From Chitinophagales bacterium (GTDB taxonomy: Bacteria; Bacteroidota; Bacteroidia; Chitinophagales; Chitinophagaceae): a DNA stretch of 64,000 nt. The stretch covers positions 62,001 to 126,000 of the forward strand of contig JAFLBK010000006.1 of NCBI GenBank assembly GCA_017303335.1, given 5' to 3'. The position numbers and the translations under genes are program-made. A model generated the notes under the pieces. It did no database searches and was not told the origin of the DNA. It worked only from the letters and a program-made list of their open reading frames with translations. How positions within the stretch are numbered: the stretch's first letter is position 1; every line of letters starts with the position of its first letter. Positions 58,801 through 64,000 of this stretch are shown in pieces.

Positions 58801-60807
58801 TCAGGGCTTTTTCTTGTTATTCAGCAGCAGGTACTTGACTGTTTCGTAATAGGCTTCGGTGAGTTTTTGGAGGTAGCTGCGCAGGCTATCGGTTTGTGGA
58901 TTTACCGGAACGGGTTCGTTGCCTGTCATTGAAACCATTTCTTCCTTGCCCGTCTTCAGATTCTTCAGGTAATAGTATTGGTTACCCACCAGCCCGATGG
59001 TCTTTACATCATGATCGATCACGAAAGCGTACTTCTGCTGCTGCCCCGGAATGTTTGGAGGGGCAGGGGTTGTATCCACCAGGTTCCGGCCCAGGGAATT
59101 GTTCCTGTACCCGGTACCCGCCAGCGCAGCGATCGTGGGCAGCACATCCACCTGCGAGCACACATCGCTGATGCGTTTTGGCTGCAACAGTTTGGGCGCA
59201 TAGAAAAGCAGGGGCACGTGTTCGCAGGTAAGACCCTGTTCGGTCCAGCTTTTTGGAAAATGCTCAAGTGTGCCGTTGTAGCGTATGCCGTGGTCGCCGA
59301 TGAAAACAAAGAGCGTATTGTCGAAGTACTTTTCTTTTCTGGCCGCTTCCATGAATTGTTCGTAACCGAAATCGGTGTAGCGGAAGGCGTTCATCTCTTC
59401 GTTGCTTTCAAAACCGAAACGCTTCAGCGAATCGGCGGAGAAAGAGCGCAGTTTGAATTGATCCCTGTCTTCGGCCGGTATGGTATAGGGCCGGTGGTTA
59501 TCGGCCGTTTGAATGATGGCGAAGAAAGGACTTGTTTGCTGCCGCAATACCTTATTGGCTTCGAGGAACAGGTTTTTATCGCTGATGCCCCATACGTCGA
59601 TCTTTTTGGCGTTGTAATCATCCTGCTCGTAGAGTTTCAGGTTGCGGATATTGTTGGTGAGTACACCCCGAATGTTGGCCCAGGTGGCGCTTCCGCCGAG
59701 AAAATAAAAATTATTGTAGCCTTCAAAACTGTTGATGATGGTGTTCTGATCAACCGCGTTGGGGTTCCGGCTGGCCGTCTTCGGACTTTCCACATCCGGT
59801 ATACCGGTGATGGTGGCCCATACGCCGCGGGCCGTTCCGTAAGCAGGCGTAAAGCAGCGGTCGAAGAAGATACCGTTCCGGCAGAGTTCTGCAAAATAGG
59901 GTGTTGTGTTCAGCGGGTTGTTGTACATGCTGCTTTTGTAGGCGCTGAAGCTTTCACAGATGACCAGCACCACGTTGGGCCGGTTGCCGCTGACACCCGA
60001 GGCCGGAACGATCCGCTCGAAGTTCAGTGCATTGCTGTCGGGCCGCGAAAGGCCCAGGGCGGATGCCATCAACGGGTAACCGGCTTTTACTTTCTGTATA
60101 TCGTAGCTGGCATTCCGGAAATTGAGTGTGCTTAAAAAACTCTGGAACGGATTCAGCGCCAGGTTGGCCTTGAAATCGTCGCTTAAGGTATAGGCATCGC
60201 TCCAGCGCAGCGGAAACTGGCCGATCTTGCCGAAAATAAATCCGCCCAATACCAGGAAGGTGAGTACGTACAGCAACCGGGCCTTGCGTTTATAGAAGGA
60301 TTCCTGTTCCATGTACCGGGCCAGCAACCGGCTGAAGAGCAGCCTGCCCAGCAGGAACGCCAGGATCAGTGCGAGCCCGACCCAGGGCAGGGGATAGCTT
60401 TGCCACATCATGCTGAATGAAATGCCCGCATCCTGGAGGTAGTTGAGTACGGTGGCGTTGAGGCGCTGGTGCAGGTAATCGAAATGATAGTAGTCGATGG
60501 CCAGTACCAATATCATCAGCAGGAAGAGAACGGGCAGGAGGATATTCCAGAAGGTTTTTGCCCGGCTGTTTTTAAAGGGATTGATATAGGGAATGGCGCA
60601 GAGCAGCAGCATCAGCAACCCGATCACGCACACCACCCGGGCATCGAACCGGAGCCCCATGATAAAGGCGGAACCGGAGAAGGCCTTACCGGGCGGGTTG
60701 AATTTCCAGAATATGATGAAACGGCCAAGGGTCATCAGCAGCAGGAACAGTAAAAGCACCGAAACGATCCAGCGTACCAGGCGGGGAATTCTTTGCAGGA
60801 AGAGCAT
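58801..60807 (-). CDS. LtaS-like membrane sulfatase-fold enzyme (copy 2)
   Basis: 668 residues with the same plan as its neighbour: five N-terminal helices, then a sulfatase-fold domain with ICESFSAYKSS, YGTARGVWATITG and FIGDHGIR, so the metal ligands and the nucleophilic threonine are all present. The two proteins share long blocks (WGISDKNLFLEA, FFAIIQTADNHRP) but differ elsewhere, notably in the membrane part, suggesting different donors or acceptors. It is the first gene of the pair. A PAP2-type phosphatase gene is divergent 73 bases away, and such phosphatases often recycle the diacylglycerol or lipid phosphates that these transfers produce or use. Confidence 0.88.
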   Translation of the reverse strand: MLFLQRIPRLVRWIVSVLLLFLLLMTLGRFIIFWKFNPPGKAFSGSAFIMGLRFDARVVCVIGLLMLLLCAIPYINPFKNSRAKTFWNILLPVLFLLMILVLAIDYYHFDYLHQRLNATVLNYLQDAGISFSMMWQSYPLPWVGLALILAFLLGRLLFSRLLARYMEQESFYKRKARLLYVLTFLVLGGFIFGKIGQFPLRWSDAYTLSDDFKANLALNPFQSFLSTLNFRNASYDIQKVKAGYPLMASALGLSRPDSNALNFERIVPASGVSGNRPNVVLVICESFSAYKSSMYNNPLNTTPYFAELCRNGIFFDRCFTPAYGTARGVWATITGIPDVESPKTASRNPNAVDQNTIINSFEGYNNFYFLGGSATWANIRGVLTNNIRNLKLYEQDDYNAKKIDVWGISDKNLFLEANKVLRQQTSPFFAIIQTADNHRPYTIPAEDRDQFKLRSFSADSLKRFGFESNEEMNAFRYTDFGYEQFMEAARKEKYFDNTLFVFIGDHGIRYNGTLEHFPKSWTEQGLTCEHVPLLFYAPKLLQPKRISDVCSQVDVLPTIAALAGTGYRNNSLGRNLVDTTPAPPNIPGQQQKYAFVIDHDVKTIGLVGNQYYYLKNLKTGKEEMVSMTGNEPVPVNPQTDSLRSYLQKLTEAYYETVKYLLLNNKKKP

Positions 60808-60842
60808 GCGAATGTTTAATGACCGGGTAAAATTAGTTTAAT

Positions 60843-60850
60843 TATTTTTG
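60843..60850 (+). promoter_or_regulatory. -7 promoter element of the PAP2 gene
   Basis: TATTTTTG matches TAnnTTTG exactly. It overlaps an in-frame TTG at 60848, ruling that out as the start. Confidence 0.5.
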
Positions 60851-60880
60851 GCCGCGGCTACCTGCATCTTTTTCCAGATT

Positions 60881-61447
60881 ATGATCGAACCGTTACTTGC
60901 ATACGACCGGCGTTTTTTCAGGATTATCAACGATGGATGGAGCAATGCATTCTTCGACTGGCTCATGCCCTGGCTGCGCAACGCGGTCATGTGGTACCCG
61001 CTTTACCTTTTTCTTGTGCTGCTGGTACTGATCAATTTCCGGAAAACGGGCTGGCTGTGGGTCTTATTCACGGCTGGTACCATCATCCTTTGCAATTTTG
61101 TAAGCGCTGATATTCTCAAGGAGAATGTGGTTCGGCTACGCCCCTGCAATGAACCCGCATACCAGGACTGGATCCATGTGCTGGTGGGTTACCGGCCGCA
61201 GAGCTACAGTTTCGTTTCTTCCCATGCCAGTAATCATTTCGGCATGGCCATGTTCTTCTACCTCACCCTGCGGAGCCGGTTCAGGTACTGGCCGGCCCTG
61301 TTCTTTCTCTGGGCTTTCAGCATTTCCCTGGCCCAGGTATACGTAGGCGTGCATTATCCCCTCGACGTTACCTGCGGGGCATTAATTGGAATACTTATCG
61401 GATATTTGGCGGGCAGATCGTTTAACAGAACCTACGGTTTGGGTTAA
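60881..61447 (+). CDS. PAP2-family membrane phosphatase
   Basis: 188 residues from the ATG at 60881, with about five or six helices. The PAP2 signature is complete: KENVVRLRP (K-x6-RP), SSHASNHFG (the PSGH-like motif with catalytic histidine) and SLAQVYVGVHYPLDV (with the second histidine and aspartate). These enzymes dephosphorylate undecaprenyl diphosphate, phosphatidylglycerol phosphate or phosphatidic acid on the outer face of the inner membrane. Next to two LtaS-like transferases a lipid substrate is likely. It is followed after six bases by the CNNM/CorC gene. Confidence 0.9.
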   Translation: MIEPLLAYDRRFFRIINDGWSNAFFDWLMPWLRNAVMWYPLYLFLVLLVLINFRKTGWLWVLFTAGTIILCNFVSADILKENVVRLRPCNEPAYQDWIHVLVGYRPQSYSFVSSHASNHFGMAMFFYLTLRSRFRYWPALFFLWAFSISLAQVYVGVHYPLDVTCGALIGILIGYLAGRSFNRTYGLG

Positions 61448-61453
61448 TTCAGC

Positions 61454-62752
61454 ATGACAGAAATATTGATCATACTCGGACTGATACTTCTTAATGGTAT
61501 CTTCTCCATGGCGGAGATCGCGATGGTATCGGCCCGGAAGGCCCGGCTCGAAGCACAGGCCAACAAGGGAGATGAAAAGGCGAAATCGGCGCTCAAACTG
61601 GCCAGTCATCCCGATGTTTTTCTTTCCACCGTACAGGTCGGCATCACGTTGATCGGACTGCTGACGGGTATATTCTCCGGCGAAAAACTCAAGGAACCGA
61701 TCGCGGCTTATTTCGCCCGTTTTGAATGGGCAAAACACTACAGCGAGGGAATCGCTACCGCGATCATTGTAATTGTATTGACCTACCTCTCTTTGGTACT
61801 CGGTGAACTGGTTCCCAAGCGGATCGGACTGGCCCGTCCTGAATACATTGCCAAGAATTTTGCCCGCCCGATGGGTTGGCTGAGCCGCATTACCTTCCCG
61901 TTTATCTGGTTACTGACCAAGTCTACCAACGTTATGGTGAAACTGTTCAACCTGAAAGTGAAAGACAACCAGGTAACGGAAGAGGAGATCAAGGCGATCA
62001 TCAGCGAGGGCAGCGAGCACGGGGCCATTGAAGAAGAAGAGAAGGATATCATCGAACGCATCTTTCACCTGGGCGACCGCAATATTACTTCGCTGATGAC
62101 CCATCGCACGGACATCATCTGGGTGGATCAGAATGAAACCGTGCAGGGCATCAAAGAGCGGCTCGAAACATTCACCTATTCCACTTACCCGGTTTGCGAT
62201 AAGCAGGTGGATGATATCATGGGCGTGATCTTCGTAAAAGACCTTGTGAAAGCCACGTCATCGACCATTATTAAAGACATCGCCAAGCCGGCCATGTTTG
62301 TGCCGGAAAACAATACACCCTACCAGGTACTGGAAAAATTCAAGGAAACCAAGAACCACAGTTGTTTCATCGTAAATGAATACGGTACCCTCGAGGGCAT
62401 GATCACCCTCAACGATATCCTGGAAGCCATCGTGGGCGATGTGCCGCAGACAGGCCAGGACGAATACGAGATCGTTGAACGGCCGGATGGCACCTACCTC
62501 GTTGATGCGCAGATCCCCTTCTACGATTTCTTAAGTCATTTTGAGAAAACAGAATGGATGAACGAAGGGGAGCACGATTTTGATACGCTTGCGGGATTCG
62601 TACTCCACGAACTGAAGCACATCCCCCAAACCGGCGAACGGTTCGACTGGAATGGGTTCGATTTCGAGATCATTGATATGGATGGCCAGCGGATCGATAA
62701 ACTGCTGGTGAAAATATCGGAAGAGATCAAGGAAGAGATGGAGGAAGACTAG
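61454..62752 (+). CDS. CNNM/CorC (HlyC) family membrane protein
   Basis: 432 residues. An N-terminal DUF21 domain with several helices (ILIILGLILLNGIFSMAEIAMVSARKARLE, FLSTVQVGITLIGLLTGIFSG) is followed by two CBS domains (about 205-330; MTHRTDIIWVD, YSTYPVCD, HSCFIVNEYGTLEGMITLNDILEAI) and a C-terminal CorC/HlyC domain (DFDTLAGFVLHEL). Members transport or sense Mg2+ and Co2+ and have long been called hemolysins without good reason. The gene is very close to the PAP2 gene and probably co-transcribed with it. Confidence 0.92.
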   Translation: MTEILIILGLILLNGIFSMAEIAMVSARKARLEAQANKGDEKAKSALKLASHPDVFLSTVQVGITLIGLLTGIFSGEKLKEPIAAYFARFEWAKHYSEGIATAIIVIVLTYLSLVLGELVPKRIGLARPEYIAKNFARPMGWLSRITFPFIWLLTKSTNVMVKLFNLKVKDNQVTEEEIKAIISEGSEHGAIEEEEKDIIERIFHLGDRNITSLMTHRTDIIWVDQNETVQGIKERLETFTYSTYPVCDKQVDDIMGVIFVKDLVKATSSTIIKDIAKPAMFVPENNTPYQVLEKFKETKNHSCFIVNEYGTLEGMITLNDILEAIVGDVPQTGQDEYEIVERPDGTYLVDAQIPFYDFLSHFEKTEWMNEGEHDFDTLAGFVLHELKHIPQTGERFDWNGFDFEIIDMDGQRIDKLLVKISEEIKEEMEED

Positions 62753-62858
62753 TTCAAGGTTTAACGTATCAGGTTTACTGTTGAGCGAAAGGGAATGATC
62801 ATGATTGCGTTCAAATGTATTGCAACCTTACACGTTGAACTTTAAACCTTAAACGGCC
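62752..62858. repeat. Inverted heptad-repeat island between convergent genes
   Basis: Left arm units start at 62753, 62760, 62767, 62774 and 62781 (TTCAAGG, TTTAACG and variants). Right arm units start at 62824, 62831, 62838, 62845 and 62852 (AACCTTA twice, AACTTTA). 62752-62767 pairs with 62839-62854 at 14 of 16 positions. It begins at the last base of the CNNM stop codon. Confidence 0.75.
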
Positions 62859-62860
62859 AC

Positions 62861-63370
62861 TTAGAACTCAAAACTCGCCTTATCATCCGGGTTGTTCAGT
62901 TTGGTGCTCTTCCGGTTGCCGTTCACGATGGCGTGAATGATACTGATCTGTTCTTTTTTGTATTCAAAGAGGATGTTGTCGGTGATGTCGAGTTTTCTGA
63001 CCGACGCGATATTGTTCACCTGGTAAAAACTCACGATCCCTTCTTCTTCCTGTTCATAACCGATGTATTGAAGCGCAACCGCTTTGCCATCGGCCTTCAC
63101 CTGCAAATGCTTTGTAACATAGGCGGCTACCAGTTTTTCCATGGCAGGCCTGTCTTTGGGGCTGATCAGGTCTACAAAAGTATTGTTGTTCTGCTGCCGC
63201 AATGTTTTTTCAAAATCATCCGTGAAGATCTTGCAACTGATCTCGAGCGTTTTGTCTTTGGCGTTGTGTTCGATCTCGGTAACACTTACATAAATCGGGT
63301 GATGTGTGCCTGAAGAAGGGGTTAGTAAAATTCCGCCAACAAGTAGCCACTTAAATAAAATACCAGCCAT
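62861..63370 (-). CDS. DUF6702 family exported protein
   Basis: 169 residues with a hydrophobic N-terminal signal (ILFKWLLVGGILLTPSSG). HHPIYVSVTEIEHNAKDKTLEISCKIFTDDFE is the start of the DUF6702 type, and the rest is a mixed alpha/beta domain (YVTKHLQVKADGKAV, EEEGIVSFYQVNNI). In Bacteroidota this family is often encoded beside HupE/UreJ-like proteins and M1 peptidases, as here with the HupE-like gene across an 84-base divergent spacer. Function is unknown; a role in periplasmic metal handling has been suggested only by such neighbours. Confidence 0.78.
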   Translation of the reverse strand: MAGILFKWLLVGGILLTPSSGTHHPIYVSVTEIEHNAKDKTLEISCKIFTDDFEKTLRQQNNNTFVDLISPKDRPAMEKLVAAYVTKHLQVKADGKAVALQYIGYEQEEEGIVSFYQVNNIASVRKLDITDNILFEYKKEQISIIHAIVNGNRKSTKLNNPDDKASFEF

Positions 63371-63454
63371 TTAGCAAAGAGATTGGTAAAAAATCGTTTC
63401 TTTAAAGATATTTGAAAGCCAAAGCTACTACAAACAAATAACCGGACAAGTTTA

Positions 63455-64000
63455 ATGGGCGATTTAGGATTTTATTTCAGGTTTGGATGGGATCATATCA
63501 TTTCGCGGGACGCTTTTGATCATTTGCTTTTTGTTCTTGCATTGAGCGCCATCTACCTGGTCGGCAACTGGAAACAGGTCTTGATACTGGTAACGGCATT
63601 TACAATTGGTCACTCCCTTACATTAGCCCTGAGTGTGTATGACCTGGTGAGAGTCAGCAGCGGTTGGGTAGAGTTTCTTATCCCCTGTACCATCATTGTT
63701 ACAGCGCTCTTTAATTTTTTCCTGAGCGATTATCAACCCCGTTCATTGCGCCTGAATTATTTCCTGGCTTTGTTCTTCGGGCTGATACACGGGTTGGGCT
63801 TCGCGAATACCATCCGGTTCACGTTGATGGGCAGCGGAAGTATTGGCTGGAGCCTGTTTGGTTTCAATATCGGCCTCGAAGCGGGGCAGATCGTTGTGGT
63901 GACCGTGATATTGCTGGCCAGTTACCTGGTAGTGGGGCTGGCAGGGCTGAACCGGAAGATCTGGGTGTGGAGTTTATCCGCCCTGGCCCTGGTGGCAGGA
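63455..64000 (+). CDS. HupE/UreJ-like membrane protein, cut by the window end
   Basis: The frame opens with an ATG at 63455 and stays open for 182 codons to the end of the window, so the C-terminus is missing. The translation has several helices and the HupE/UreJ signatures FDHLLFVLAL, IGHSLTLAL, FGLIHGLGFA and FNIGLEAGQI. HupE and UreJ are nickel or cobalt transport-related proteins; many Bacteroidota members have no proven metal. It is divergent from the DUF6702 gene and they may share control, since family members often occur together. Confidence 0.88.
   Translation, partial: MGDLGFYFRFGWDHIISRDAFDHLLFVLALSAIYLVGNWKQVLILVTAFTIGHSLTLALSVYDLVRVSSGWVEFLIPCTIIVTALFNFFLSDYQPRSLRLNYFLALFFGLIHGLGFANTIRFTLMGSGSIGWSLFGFNIGLEAGQIVVVTVILLASYLVVGLAGLNRKIWVWSLSALALVAG

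Noticed and set aside
57412..60135. Two long frames (364 and 385 codons) antisense to the LtaS-like genes
   Set aside because: They mirror each other only because the two genes under them are paralogues; no family match.
1..64000. tRNA, rRNA, insertion sequences or prophage genes
   Set aside because: Spacers are short and hold no cloverleaf-like sequence, no transposase or phage gene and no terminal inverted repeats were seen.

Overview
This 64 kb window is chromosomal DNA of a Bacteroidota bacterium, most likely of the Chitinophagaceae (Chitinophagia). The signs are a SusC/SusD/SusE/SusF outer-membrane system, type IX secretion (T9SS) cargo with type A and type B C-terminal domains, a PorP/SprF protein, paired DUF1573 proteins, few Shine-Dalgarno sequences, and many TAnnTTTG promoter -7 elements of the Bacteroidota type. 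The family placement is inference. I found no rRNA, tRNA, CRISPR array, insertion sequence or prophage.

Layout. (1) 1-14.3 kb, + strand: an alpha-glucan (starch/maltodextrin) locus. It holds the end of an MFS sugar transporter, a SusA-like GH13, a large T9SS-secreted GH13 amylase, a Nudix/winged-helix (NrtR-type) regulator, then SusC-SusD-SusE-SusF-like proteins and a strong terminator. A shared dyad (TGTGT-N7-ACACA) lies upstream of both the amylase and susC, on either side of the regulator gene; I propose it as the operator. (2) 14.3-22.3 kb, - strand: a galactan module without SusCD. It holds a lipoprotein GH53 endo-galactanase, a 1126-aa protein joining a GH2 beta-galactosidase to a GH53 galactanase, and a vSGLT-like Na+/galactose symporter, followed by CvfB, a small Smr-domain protein and an unknown protein. 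(3) 22.5-30.7 kb, + strand: an RhlE-type DEAD-box helicase, RecG, a giant PKD/T9SS type B surface protein and PorP/SprF. (4) 30.7-46.4 kb: mostly housekeeping genes (GlcD-like oxidase, LOG family, SSS transporter, O-methyltransferase, glucosaminidase-LysM, Hpt, VWA protein, DnaJ-GrpE, RlmI-like methyltransferase, BCP-type peroxiredoxin, an unusual aquaporin, a DUF1573 pair). (5) 46.5-64 kb: fused 2-oxoacid dehydrogenase E1, PhzF, YebC, an outer-membrane barrel, tryptophan 2,3-dioxygenase, cysteine desulfurase, phosphoglucosamine mutase, a methyltransferase, two tandem LtaS-like sulfatase-fold membrane enzymes, a PAP2 phosphatase, a CNNM/CorC protein, DUF6702 and a HupE/UreJ-like protein cut by the window end.

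How they work together. In the starch locus, SusE/SusF and the secreted amylase would bind and cut alpha-glucan outside the cell, SusCD would import oligosaccharides, the SusA-like enzyme would finish them in the periplasm, and the MFS protein would carry sugars inward. In the galactan module, endo- and exo-acting enzymes would release galactose for the Na+ symporter.

The most unusual structure is not a gene. Four intergenic spacers (51385-51483, 54222-54325, 55756-55918, 62752-62858) carry degenerate tandem 7-bp repeats arranged as inverted arrays around a unique core. Each locus has its own heptamer. Weaker relatives lie at 15203-15280 (7 bp) and 21262-21301 (8 bp). None of the annotated features explains them.
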